Part shown: positions 1-11,467 of the stretch, piece by piece | Numbering within the stretch: position 1 is the stretch's first letter | How the letters are laid out: each line of letters opens with the position of its first letter | NCBI GenBank assembly: GCA_024180945.1 | Contig: JAKSGN010000006.1 | Location: 3,100,001-3,164,000, forward strand | Reading direction: 5' to 3' | Source of the DNA: Macrophomina tecta | Lineage: Eukaryota > Ascomycota > Dothideomycetes > Botryosphaeriales > Botryosphaeriaceae | DNA length: 64,000 nucleotides | Translations under genes and position numbers: made by a program | Notes under the pieces: generated by a model | What the model was told of the DNA's origin: nothing | Databases searched by the model: none | The model's input: only the letters and a program-made list of their open reading frames with translations

Positions 1-647
1 CTTCGATCTTCTTCAAAACAGGTGCGCCCTTAGGGCTGTACAGGCAAGCCACCCACCGCCTCCCCCAACAGCCCCCTCCAAACCACCCTCTCTTTTTCGC
101 CACCCAGCGAGTAAGTGTGAGCAGAGCCGCAAGCTAATGCACGTATTACGAAGACCGAAGAGCCAAGCAAGCAAGCCCCCCCAGCGTGATCACCCAGTGC
201 GGGAGGAAAAAGGAAAAAAAAACACGAACATCCAAGGACACCGCGTGTCGCTCCCGGCAAACCACCCCCATGTGGCCAATAATGGCCGACGACAGCCGTC
301 CGTCCAGCTGCCATGGTCAGCAGGCTCCCTTTTCACCCGGCGAGACAGTCTAGCTGATGGTGCCAAAAGCCGCGCCGCCCCGTCTTCGTTCTGGACGGCT
401 CACACTAGCACAATTCTGCGTTCTCATGCGGATGAATTATCTTCTGATAAAAAAGGAACGGAGGATTTTCATTTTTGTCATGGTGTTGCCCATCCTTCCC
501 GTCCCCTGCTCAGCTCGCGCCGAAACTTTCGCTGCCCGTGGGGTGGTGTGGTGATGTGGATGTGCACGAATGGGGTATTTGTTCCTATATGCGGCTGGGA
601 GCGGACGGACTATCATCCCGTCAATTTTCTTTTTTTTTTTTTTTTCC
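1..647. other. Intergenic, downstream of the aldolase gene
   Basis: No gene is supported here. Open frames on both strands overlap and share no recognisable domain. A T-tract at about 628-645 lies directly against the stop codon of the aldolase on the minus strand, so that strand reads as an A-tract right after the stop and probably forms part of its 3' UTR. Confidence 0.5.
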
Positions 648-2708
648 TTACAGGGACTGCTCGACGGCCTCGAGCTCGTCCAGCACATCCTTCCACCGCG
701 CCCACTCGGCATCGCCTGCAGGGAACCCGCCTTGCAGCGGCACCCGGCCGCCGTCCCGGTCGCCGAAGCCGCGCAGCCGTGAGATGCCCTCCTTGACGCC
801 GATGACGCCCCATCTGCCCACCAACTTCTCACCCGCGGCCACCTTCTGCTGCAGCGCGCGCAGCTCCGCCAGCGCGCCCAGCGAATCCCGCTCGAAGAGG
901 TCGAAGATGCGGACCACGGTCTTGGGGAACATGGACGCCAGCCCGTCGATGGCGCCCGCGCCGTTGAGCGTCAGCACCGGCAGCAGCACCTGGCCGAGCC
1001 CGGTGAATGTGCGGAACTTCTGGTGGTCCACCTTGGGCGACAGGCCGATGAGGCCGAGGTCGTCGAGGTTGCCGTGGGACAGCTTGCAGCCGACGATGTT
1101 GGGGTGCTGGGCCAGCTTGATCATCGTCTCCGGCGCGATGGCGACGTTGTTGGAGACGCCCGGATAGTGGTAGCTGCATGTAAAGAAAGAGGACTGATTA
1201 GCACAACAGCCACTGGAAGGTATGAACGACGCTCCCTTCCCCAACCAGCCATGACGCCACTTTTCGGACTCCCGCGTTTCTTCAAGACTAACCGGGGGCT
1301 TTTTCGTTTTTCGTCGATCGTGCATTAGGGCCCTGCATGTGCTCTTCTTCCCTCCTGCTTTCCCTCCTTTCCGCCGGGACCTGCAGCATGCAGTTTCCCA
1401 TGTATGCGGGCATTTTTGGGTTCTGGCTGAAGAAATCCGAGGCTATTTCCCCTTGTTCTTCGACTTCCCGGGACAGTGGCAGATGCAAGATGCCCGAAAG
1501 AGAAAGAGGTGAGAAGAGGGCAAGGGGGTGGTGGAACAACCCAATCCCGTACGGATGTACACCACCATGTTCCCCGTGGACGTTCGTTGGTTCGTTTGTA
1601 CGGTACCAATTGTCCGGAAGGCCCATTCGTCAGGGTCTGGAAGGGAGCGAGGGAGGGGCGGGAGGGTACTTTCTTTTTTTTTTTTTTCCTGCAAGGAACG
1701 CCATATGACATGCAGATACTTGCAGAAAAAGGAACGGTGCTCCCCCCCGGGCGGAGGCAACGGAGGAGAAGAGAGGAAAAGGGCACTTCATCCGGGGACC
1801 CTGTATGCTGGGCGGATGTTGTGCTATGATCGACATAACTTTTCTGTCGTCAATCTTTTTTTTCCCCTCCACCGTCCCTCCATATCCCCTCCCTCCCTCC
1901 CTGAACGGAGATTTTGACCCCGGCCATAAAAAACCGTGTGATCGTCATAGTCTCGGGGCCTCTCCTTCCTCTTTCTCTTCCCTTTTCTTTCTCCTTTTCT
2001 TCCACCTCTTCTGCCACTGCCCCACCAGAAATCCTCCGTATCAAAATCGGGTACGGAGGACGAGAAAGTCACAAAAGACGAGGTGGGGGAAGAAAGAAGA
2101 GGAGACCACTCACACAAGCACAGGAATCGGGCTCCGGTCCGCCACGGCCTCGAACCACGCAATGATCCCCTCCTGCGACACGGCGCTCGCGAAGTAACCC
2201 GGCGCCAGCACCATGCCCCACTGCGCGCCGGCCTCCCTGGCCTCTTCCAGCTGCACGACCGTCCCGTCGATGCTCTGCGTCGCTGTTCCCGCGATGATCG
2301 GGTAGTCGGGGAATCCGTTCTCGGTGAGCGCGGCCCGCACCCCGCTGAGCAGAGCGCGCCGCTCGGCGTTGGTGATGTGCACCGCTTCACCCGTCGAGCC
2401 GAGGATCACTAGGCCCCGGATGCCGGCGCGCGCGAGGTAGAGCGCGTGCGCGGATTGTGTGTCGACATCGACCGGGGGGTTGGTCGGGTTGTAGGTCGCG
2501 GCGGTTTTGGGGGCGAAGAAGGTGGGGACCTGGGACGGCGGAGAAAGAGAATATGCGTGTCAGTTACCAGTAGGCCATGGGCGTTCGGGGTGGCAGATTG
2601 GATAGCTCCAAGGTTTAGAGAGCCCATAGTCCACGCTGAGCATGCCGCGTGCCGGGCCGGCGGTTCACTTACAGGCACGTAGATGCCCTTGGGCGGAGAG
2701 GCGACCAT
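648..2708 (-). CDS. DHDPS/N-acetylneuraminate-lyase superfamily aldolase (probable 2-keto-3-deoxy sugar-acid aldolase)
   Basis: Three exons on the minus strand: 2708-2673, 2529-2114 and 1173-648, giving 325 residues, normal for the family. The joins are in frame; the second rebuilds the family motif PVLVYHYPG. Residues 56-60 are GSTGE, the substrate-carboxylate loop. Tyr152 matches the DHDPS proton-relay tyrosine, and Lys181 in GCKLSHG is the expected Schiff-base lysine, so a class I pyruvate-forming retro-aldol reaction is likely. The neighbours are L-rhamnose dehydrogenase and a lactonase, so cleavage of 2-keto-3-deoxy-L-rhamnonate to pyruvate and lactaldehyde is the natural inference. The closest studied fungal relatives (GaaC/LGA1 type) cleave 2-keto-3-deoxy-L-galactonate, and the yeast L-rhamnose aldolase belongs, as I recall, to the HpcH family, so the substrate is unproven. 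Intron 2 is unusually long (940 nt). Confidence 0.88.
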
Positions 2709-4175
2709 GGCGAAGGCTTGTGTCTATCACGCTACGGTTTCAAAGACTGCGGCAACAAGATGAGTTGGACTGTTCCAACGAGCTCCAGAGATAGTGGATA
2801 TAACGTTGACGATTGAATGGTGTACGGAGAGAGAGAAGACGTGTAGCTCTTTCCCCCGCGCCCTTCCCCCAACAACGAGTACTTAAACCCACACCGTCCC
2901 CGCTCTCTTTCTTCCACCGTCTTCCGACACCGGTCATCGTCACTCGCGACATCGTCGCCCATCTCGGCAATCAAGGCACGTTAGCCGGCAGGTAGCATCA
3001 CTGACTTTTTTCTTTTTCTTTTTTTTTTTTTTTTTTGGTTTGGCTCATAATAGCCCACGGGGTGATGAAACCACCGCGGGGGGGGGAGATGATGAGGGGA
3101 AAACACTGAACCCGCAAAAACCGCCCCCACATACACACTGAGATGGAGCCACAAGGCGCTGCTGCTGTATCTTCTTCCCTCGGTGCAAGTCAAGCGAGGA
3201 AATCGTGGCGCGTCATCATGCCGCTCATTCGGCAAACGCGGACTGTATTTTCGCTTCAATCTCCCTTTGGGTGAGCTTGGCTCGGTACCACATCGTGCCG
3301 AAAGAGAAGCTTGTTAGCGTGTGTCCCCCATCTCTTGCGAAGCCGAAATTCGAGCCGGGGCGGAAGGGCACTGCGGAAGCAGAGACCAAAAAAAAAAAAA
3401 AAGAATTGGGGTGGGGTTGTTTCCTCGGTCTTCAGCAGGATCACGATAAGCGCGAAATCGGGACTTTTTGTTTTGGCATCTGTCTTGTCTCGTGCTCCTG
3501 GCCCCCAAATAATGGCGTTCTCCCGATCATCCTTCCACAACGCTATGATGATTTGTCTCGCATTCCTTCTCGGAAGATCCCTCATCGAGAACAAGAAGGG
3601 ATGGACAGTGCCCGCCCGCCTCTGTCCATGGCGCTGCCTAAGTCGGAAGGGTTTAGATTGGGCGACGAGGGCGCTGCGTTAGCAGGAACGCCTCATCGCC
3701 GAAGCGGGCGGAGCAGACAGTATGACTTGCGTTAGTCCGGATCGCGGGTTCATGATCGATTATGGCACGCCGCTTGAGGTAACGGTAGCGCGGTGGAAGG
3801 AGGCAACGTCCCCATCTTCTGAGTGGTGTCACCCTGTGGCCCCTCTCCTTCTCTCTGTTCTCAAATGCCTCGCCTCTGCTCTCGGTGTGGCGTTTCCGAC
3901 AACGCGCACGAGTCGTGGAAAAGGGGGGGGGGGGCGGCCCTGCTGGTCCCTCTGGCGAAAGGGCAAGATCCGGATGACTAGCACATCTCTTCGATAAACG
4001 CAGGAGTTGGCTCCGATCAGCCCGCGTTATATCCGCCGGCACATTTTCACCCGTCGCGTGTCGCCGTGCTTGTTGCTGTTGGCTCTAGACTTCAGGCCCC
4101 GCTGTTTGTGGGACTTTTTTTTTTTTTCCTTGGCCCTTATTTTCCTTGTTGCCGGTCTTTTTCGCGTGCCCTTGC

Positions 4176-4206
4176 GTTGTTGTTGTTGTTGTTGTTGTTG
4201 TTGCTG
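4176..4206. repeat. (GTT)n microsatellite
   Basis: About nine GTT units followed by GCTG, in the intergenic region upstream of the lactonase. It is not inside a recognisable gene. Confidence 0.85.
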
Positions 4207-4712
4207 TGGCTCCGCTCACTGCGTCATTTTGTCTTGGATTTGGGGAAATTGCTGTGCCTCTCTACCCCGCCATGACCTTGAAAGGAGGAAGCTTTTCCGG
4301 GGCGAGACCGCGGTAGTTTTTCTTTGCGCCCACGCGGGATGAGCGATGACGTTGCTGCGTGGGTGGGGGGGAGCCCAGAGCCGATCGAAGGCTGGATTGA
4401 GCGCCCTGGCGAATTCACTGTCGCGCGGCGCAAAAATTCTATGCCCGAGTGCAATGACCAGGAGTGACAATTGCAGTGGTGAAGCTATTCTCAGCGCACG
4501 TGGGACGGATGCAGGAGGGGAGCAATGGCTGAGGGTCAAGACTTGGAGCATGGAGGGGCAGCACGCAGGGCGGCTAACTTCCCTTTTCTGGCGCGGAGTT
4601 GGTAGGTCGGGAGACCTTGACAATTGCAGAGCTTCCAATAGGCCTTGGTGACCTCGTGCAATAGTTGCCCTGGTGAATTGATCGCTGCTCCTGACAGCAT
4701 TGGCTTCACTTT

Positions 4713-4736
4713 TGCTGCTGCTGCTGCTGCTGCTGT
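4713..4736. repeat. (TGC)n microsatellite
   Basis: Eight TGC units about 330 bp upstream of the lactonase start codon. It is noncoding in my model. Confidence 0.85.
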
Positions 4737-5065
4737 TTCTTCGCCCATTGATGATCGCTGGAAGCTCGTGGTAGCATTGCCCCGGATTTTGAATTATTGA
4801 TTTTCTGCCCCTCCCCCCAGTTCCCCTCCCCATTTAGCCATCTCCTTCTCCGCATTTTTTGCTTCTTGTCTCCGCAAAATTCCCTGGAATATCTTCTTCG
4901 TCAGCGTCGTACCATCCGACTCAAGAGTACAATCCAACATCAGATCCTCCATCCTTCTAACTCTCATACCCAAAAGGCAAAGGAAAGAAAGAAAAAAAAA
5001 AAAAAAAAAGAGAGAGAAAGATACAAACCAGAGACCGCAAGGAAGCATCCACGCACACCGCAACA

Positions 5066-6296
5066 ATGACCCCACCCCGCCGCATCCTCGACTCCCACAT
5101 CCACCTCTGGCCGCACACCTCCACCAACCCGACCGGCCACGCGTGGATGGCCCCCGGCGGGCCCCTCACCAAGCAATACTCGCTCGCCGACTACTCGCTC
5201 GCGACCTCGACGTCTCTCCCGCCGCCTGCTTCCTCGCCGCTCCGCGGCGCCGTCTACGTCGAAACCGACCGCACCCTGAACAACGACGCTGCCGACATCC
5301 TCTCTCGCGCCGCCCAGCCGCTCGAGGAAATCGGCTGGCTGCGCCGCCTGGTGACGGGCGCGCCGCTGGCCGGCGAGGGGTTCGCGCCGGGCGACGGGGC
5401 CGTGCTGTGGGGCCTGGTGCCGTGGGCGCCCGTCGACGTGCCGGTCGGCGAGCTGCGCAGGTACCTGGCGCGGGCGGAGGAGGTGGCGGGGCCGGAGACG
5501 TGGGGGCGGGTGGTGGGCTGGCGGTTCCTGGTGCAGGCGATCAAGGACGAGGGCGCGTTTGGCGCCGTGGTGGGGAGCGAGGCGTGGACGGAGGCGCTGA
5601 GGGAGCTGGGGAGGAGGGGGTGGTGTTTTGACGTCGGGGTTGATGCGAGGAGCGGCGGGGTGTGGCAGCTGGAGCGGGCGGTGGAGGTGTGTGGCCGGGT
5701 GAATGAGGGGGTTGCGGAGGGGGAGGAGGTGCGGTTTGTGTTGAGTGAGTGGCCTCTTTTCTTCTTTCCCGCAGAGGAGGGGGGCAGCTGGCGGCACCTG
5801 GAGGGGTTGCCGGGGCGGTGGTTACACGAGAAATATGCGGCTTGCTGACTGGGCTACTCGTTTGGCAGACCACCTGTGTAAGCCGGATCTGGAGCAACAT
5901 CCCACGACGCCCGAGCAGATCGATGCTTTCAACCGCTGGAGCGCCGCCATCGAGCGCGCCGGCAAGTCTCCGCACAACTACATGAAGCTCTCGGGCGCCT
6001 TCTCCGAGATTGCGGACCAGGACCCTTCCGCGCCGTGGACGCCGGAGCAGGTACTGGAGCGCATGAAGCCCTGGCTCGACAAGCTGTTCCAGTTCTTCCC
6101 GCCCGAGCGAATCATGTTCGGCAGCGATTGGCCTGTGTGCAACGTCCGCGGACCGGGTCCTCAACTGGCGTGGAAGAGCTGGGAAGCTGCGGTGGAGAAG
6201 ATCCTGGACACGTACGGGCTGACGGAGGAGCAAAAGGACCGCGTATGGTACGGAACTGCTGTGGAAGCATACAGGCTGAGCCCTTCGAAGGCATAG
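5066..6296 (+). CDS. Amidohydrolase-2 family sugar lactonase (probable L-rhamnono-gamma-lactonase)
   Basis: Two exons, 5066-5744 and 5869-6296, encode 368 residues; the GTGAGT donor and GGCAG acceptor rejoin the frame as VLNHLCKP. The N-terminus carries the metal-binding HxH of the TIM-barrel amidohydrolases (His11 and His13 in DSHIHLW). The C-terminal half carries FGSDWPV near residue 312, whose Asp is the usual metal/catalytic aspartate. Members of this family include L-rhamnono-, L-fucono- and 2-pyrone-4,6-dicarboxylate lactonases. The convergent neighbour is a clear L-rhamnose 1-dehydrogenase, so hydrolysis of L-rhamnono-1,4-lactone (LRA2/LraB role) is the best reading. An A-rich tract about 55-80 nt before the ATG would lie in the leader. 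The substrate is inferred from context only. Confidence 0.87.
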
Positions 6297-6377
6297 AGAC
6301 GCTGTCTCATTGCATAGAGCTTCCAACTTTCGCATATCGTAAAATTTTATAATGCTCGCATTTAGATCTCCTGCTTT

Positions 6378-7331
6378 CTATTGAAGATTCACAAACAAAC
6401 CACCATCCACGAGCAATTGTGCCCCGTTCTGGGCATCTCAAATTAGCCGCTTCCGCCATCGCAGGAGGCCCGCAAACACTCACCACATATCGGCTCAGAT
6501 CGCTCGCCAAAAACACGGCCGGGCCAGCCAAATCGGCGGGCTCGCCCGTCCTTCCCAGCGGTATCCTGCCCTCCATGTACGCCCTCTTCTCCGGATCGGC
6601 CAAGTCCTCGTCGTTCAGCTGCGTGCGGATGGTGCCGGGCAGCAGGGCGTTGCAGCGGATGTTGTACTTGCCGAGGGCGCAGGCGCACGACTGCATCAGG
6701 CTGAGCACGCCGGCCTTGGTGGGCGTGTAGTGGGCTTGCCTGCCGCCGCCGACCAGCGCGCTGATGGACGAGATGCCGATGATGGAGCCGCCCTGCCCTT
6801 GCGCGGCCATCTGGCGCGCGGCGGCCTGCGTTGCGTGGAAGGCGCCGCCGAGGTTGGTGTTGAGCGTGAACTCCCAGTGCTCGGTGTCGAGGCTGCGCGG
6901 CGGGCAAACCAGCGTTAGTAGCTCGTCTTCCATCCTTCCCCGGCCCCCCATCCACGCCAAGTAGGGCGGGGGGTCCTTGGATTTGGGGATAGGTGTCGAA
7001 TGCTGCACACTCACTCCAGGAAGTCGGCGAACTTGCACACGCCCGCGTTGCTCACGAACACGTCCAGCCGGCCGAACTTGGCGACCGTCTCGTCGACCAG
7101 CCGCTTCGCTGTCTCGGGCTTGGAGATGTCGCCGGGCACGGCGATCAGCTGGGCGTCGGCCGGCTTCTCCTTGAGCATCGACTCGAACTGGGCGACGGAC
7201 TTGTCGTCGCCGAAGTGGTTGATGGCGACTTTGGCGCCCTGGCGCAGGTACTCCAGGGCGATGGCGCGGCCGATGCCGGTGGCGCCGCCGGTAATGGCGG
7301 CAACCTTGTTGGCCAGGAGCTGGGTCGCCAT
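6378..7331 (-). CDS. LRA1: L-rhamnose 1-dehydrogenase (classical SDR)
   Basis: Three exons on the minus strand: 7331-7015, 6892-6484 and 6428-6378, giving 258 residues. The last exon encodes only 16 residues, including the conserved QLLVDGGLF end of SDRs. Residues 14-21 are TGGATGIG (NAD(P)-binding glycine motif). Ser148, Tyr161 and Lys165 form the catalytic triad in a YTPTK context. The sequence closely follows what I know of the Scheffersomyces stipitis L-rhamnose dehydrogenase, including SIIGISSISALVGG and the SNAG-V-C region, and the length is the same. It oxidises L-rhamnose to L-rhamnono-lactone, the first step of the oxidative pathway. It converges on the lactonase with about 80 bp between stop codons. 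A CAA/CAG repeat lies in the leader just upstream of the ATG. Confidence 0.93.
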
Positions 7332-7353
7332 TGATCTCGCCTCTGTTTGCTCT

Positions 7354-7385
<32 letters not shown>

Positions 7386-7401
7386 TTGTTGTGGTTGTTG
7401 T
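7354..7401. repeat. (TGC)n-(TGT)n compound repeat in the dehydrogenase leader
   Basis: About ten TGC units followed by TGT-rich units. On the minus strand this reads (CAA)n-(CAG)n and ends about 20-25 nt before the start codon of L-rhamnose dehydrogenase, so it should lie in the 5' UTR. Confidence 0.85.
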
Positions 7402-10086
7402 GGTTGGTGGGGTCGTTGGTTTTCTGGAGAGCGCGGGGTCCGGGGAAATAGAGGTGACGTCGAGATGCAGAAAGCACAAATTCACGAGCAAAAAAAAAAA
7501 AAAAATGGAAGAAGGTTGCTCAATGCGAATGCGCGCGCGTCGAGGGCTGAGCCAGCGGCGCACTAATATCCAGCAAATTGTTGTTTTTCTACCCCTCCAG
7601 CCCCTCTCCTCTCCGCCTCGCACCGTGCTGTCCCGCCGCGGGGCTCCGCAAAAGCCGCACTCCAAAGCTCTCGCGAGCCAATTGGTGCCGACAGGGGCAC
7701 TTCCGCGCCGTTATTAGCTCCCTCGGGCGCGGAGAGCTTCGTCAATTAGTGCGGCCAACCAGCCTGTGACCTCATCACAGGGTCCAGCGGAAGCCCGCTT
7801 CGGGTCAATTGGCAGCGAGGGCCGCCGCGTCTCGGCATCCGACTCCGTCTCCGGGTTCGGCGCCAGCGGGGGCGGGACGAGAGAGAGCAAGGTGTCAAGG
7901 CAGAAAAGGCACGTTGTGGCTAGTCAGGTAAAAGCAGTCGGAACGGCCTGCGCATCCGGCAACCGGCCCTACTGCTACCACTCCTCCACCACGCGCCCAC
8001 GCGTGCTAACCACCAGCAGAAGAAACCGGAGATGACGCCGACGGCCGAGAACTCCTACTGCTGCACGAGATGTTCGGCATGATCCCTACACACCCCGTCC
8101 TGCTCTTCCCTGCCCGTTATGTATGTAGACGCGCCGGCGTAGGTTTAGCGCGGCAAGAGAAAAGCGAGAAAAAAAAAAAAAAAAAGGTTGGACGGGCGGC
8201 CGATCGCGAGATCACTGGCAGCTGATGGTGATGTTGGGAAAGCAAGCTATCCGCCCGCTATGCTTTTACCCTTCTTGGGCGCCACTCTCCCGGCTCGTTC
8301 GGAGCAACGGCCGGCCCACCGTCCCGCCCACTCATGTTCTTTTGCCCATCACACCATCTTCCATTACTCCATGAATCATTCCGGAGTATACTGCGAAGAA
8401 GGAAAAAATTGTATCATGTATAGTATTTCTTTGCTACTCTGCCAAAACAACCCCCCCTTTCCATCCAACCGATGTCGTCATCCCGTCCCATCCTGACCTT
8501 CTGCTTCAAACTCTATTACTTTCCCATTCCTCCTTTTTCCCGTTAGCCTTCCCGTGCCGCGTGTGCAGAGCACGTTCTAAGTGTTCGCAGGGGTGACAAG
8601 GAAGGAGGGGGGCGGAGGGCCCGCTGGTGCTGATTCAGTCTGCGTGGTGTGTCTGCACGACGCCCGTCTGCGTGGATACAATATGCGTACGCCCGTGGGT
8701 TCGCAGGAAGCGGGTCGCGTTCGCGTCAGGGAAGCGGGCCGGCCATTTTTCTTAATTTTTTTTTCCCCTCCCCCTCCATGTCGTGTGCGCGCGCGCATGT
8801 GTGCGGGCGCAGGATGGACGGGAAAAGCGCCGGCAGGAAGACGAAGTGCTGATGGGTGCAGCAGGTGTGGAGGTTCGGCGGGTTTGGGGCTGCGGATAGG
8901 AGCAATGCCTGGCTGACGGCGTTTTTCGGTGGGTCTCTGCCATAATTTTTTTTTTTTTTCTCGCTCTCACGTTGCCCTACGAGGCTGGACGTACGTACAT
9001 ACGTGGTATGGGTGATGGGCGCGCACACATCACGTTCTGTGTCCGTGTCTCTTTTCTGTGGCCTTGCCTGCTTGAGTCTGCTGGTGCATGACTCTTCAAG
9101 ATTGTGAGTTTGCTTGTTTCTAAGCTGGTGAAATGCGTAGTTCGTAGGTCGTGTAACCATTGACTGACGAGGCATGTGAGGGACGGGGGTGTTGGAGAAT
9201 TGAGCAGCAGCACCAGCAGCAATACGAGGTAGGATATCTTCATGCCGTGAACCTGCTTCTGTGCTTTCTATCACATTTTCTTTCTTTCCTCTTTGTGCGC
9301 ACTTTTTTTCTGCTTGCTCCTCTTTCGGAACCGAGGCGGCGCATGAAGCGCCGCCGCATGGCTACCTGCATGGTCAGCAAATCTACGCCCTTTCGTGTGA
9401 CGGCTGGCCTGGATGTGCCGAGAAATTCTTCAATTGGTCGCGAATCGTCGGTGCCGATTCTGCGTCTGGGAGATAATGCGCTTCCGAAGCAAACAGGCAA
9501 GGAGTGGTGGTCTTTTTTTTTTTTTCTTCCCGAACTGACCGGATCCACCCGCCCGCTCCATTGACGTATGCGTGCATGGGACATGACTGGGCTGCGGGTG
9601 TTGAAGAAGATGGGGAAAAGAAAGACGGAAAAGTCAGAGATCATGACCGGGATTGTTGCGAGAAGAGTGGCTGGGCCTGTGCGAGCTGGGCGCGCTGGGT
9701 GGGCCGGTACCTAGCTACTACCCTTTTTTCCTCCTGCTCTGCGTGACGAGATTGGCGGGCGTGCATGTGCAGCGCGCAGGAGGGATAAGTCGAGGCGAGG
9801 CGGAACCGACTGGCTCATGTTCGGCACGACGCAAGCAGAATGGTGTGCATTTCTCAAAAGGTGGGGAGAGGGGGGCTGGGGAGGAAGAAGAGAGGATGGA
9901 AAGGACTAGACCGCGGCGCCGTGTGCTGCCGCTGACGGACCCTGCAGCGGCCGATGAAGGGCGGAGGGCAGAAGATGGGTATGCTGCAGCAGGGAGGGTG
10001 CCAATGCCCGTCCGATGCGATCTCACTTTCGGAACGCGGCCTCGAGCGTGGCTGCGTCGTCCCCCCCTCCACCATCACCGCTGCTG

Positions 10087-10089
<3 letters not shown>

Positions 10090-10120
<31 letters not shown>
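10090..10120. repeat. (CTG)n microsatellite
   Basis: A run of about ten CTG units in intergenic DNA, followed by a short (ATG)n stretch. It gives polyserine, polyalanine or polycysteine in spurious frames. Confidence 0.85.
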
Positions 10121-10121
<1 letters not shown>

Positions 10122-11467
10122 AATGATGATGATGTGATCAAGATTTGCTCGCTCGATCCCACCCCGCCCAGCGAAGACGCGTCCTGCAATCCTGGCTGCC
10201 CGCATTGCGCCGATGCAAGTTTATTTATATTACCGGTCAGCAACGCACCTTTCCTGCAACCTCCTCGGCAAGCGGGTTAGCCGCAGCGTGTCCCGTATAA
10301 GCCTTATGCCTGATCTGACCTCTCCCGGCCCCCACTGCCCATGCACCCTGTGACGTATTATTCTTCCGCTGCCCGTGTGCTCCCATGCGGCAGCCGCCAA
10401 ACCGAAACAACCCCCTAACCGCTCAAATCGAGATAATGACCAGCATGGAACCCGGATCCTCGCCTGCTTATGTTCTCCTCGCATCCATAGCTGAGAGGCC
10501 TGCATATCCACCTGTTGAAGAAAAAAAAAAAATGTGACAACTTGACTTCCGCCATCGGAGAGAGGAAGAGCGCATCGGCCAGACACGAGATGACCCCAAC
10601 CCCCTTTACTCCTTTTGTCTTCGCCTGCACTTCTGCGAGGTCTCCTCCGACGCTTCTGGAGCAGAGAGCGCAAGCGCGTGCGCAGCGCCGAAGCAGCCGA
10701 CTCAATGTGGATATCAGCAGCAACCCTGAGAATCCATGTCCAGAACACGATCCCAGTATTCTTTTGTGTGACCTGAGTTGCCTTTTGCCATTGCGATATC
10801 TGGACTTTGGCCCAAGTGGCACTGAAAACCCTCCCATGACTGAATCGTTGCGCCGCCGCTCACAGCATGTGGATGCACCATATTCAGTATGCCCAACAAT
10901 AGACAGCCGCTCTGTATTACGCTGAGTATTCCAACGAAAGGTACCTATAGGCCGGAAACCCTGAACTAAACACTAAAAGGAAAACCTGTCAATCCGCTTT
11001 CCTTTTTCCGGATACAGAGAGTTTCTGAGCAAGTAAGGCTGGAGAAGAGGTGGAAAATGAAAGAGAAAGCCACTGTACTTTAAGGGCCTCCAGGGGGTGA
11101 GGATACTGGTTCCCATACCAAGGCCAACTTTCGTAACCGTCGTCCAGAAAATGCAGGTGGAAACAACTGAAGATGGCTCAGTTCGCAGATCAAGAGTAGA
11201 AGGGAGAAAAGACTAGGTTGATCGTCGAGAGACTTTCGGCAGCCAAAAGCAAATGCTGCTGTGAGGTAAACCGGGCAATAGAGACACCCCCTAAAAAAAA
11301 AAAAAAAAAATCGCACTGAGCGTGACAATGGCCGGGAAAGAACAAAAGAAAATGACTGAGAGGGATGCACCCTGACTGAAAGGAAAGGAGAAAAGAGAAG
11401 GAATCCTGGCTACCTCGAAATAGGATCATCCCCCTACCGGAAGGCGACGTCTTGAAACAATTAATCT

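Larger units (their letters stand above)
2709..5065. other. Long divergent intergenic region between aldolase and lactonase
   Basis: No gene is supported. The region lies between two divergently transcribed genes of the same apparent pathway and so should carry their promoters. It holds several A/T homopolymers (around 3006-3036, 3387-3402, 4116-4128 and 4988-5007), a GTT repeat and a TGC repeat. The open frames here change frame at every homopolymer and show no domain. Confidence 0.5.
7332..11467. other. 4.1-kb repeat-rich intergenic region
   Basis: No gene is supported. The region holds A/T homopolymers (about 7490-7504, 8169-8185, 8756-8763, 8946-8960, 9511-9523, 10519-10531 and 11294-11310) and a CTG repeat at 10090-10120. 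Open frames of 100-180 codons occur on both strands, but they are of low complexity, lack domains and are not consistent with each other. Confidence 0.45.

Noticed and set aside
4216..4833. 205-codon minus-strand frame upstream of the lactonase
   Set aside because: It contains a polyserine run from the TGC repeat and no domain; it lies in the presumed promoter.
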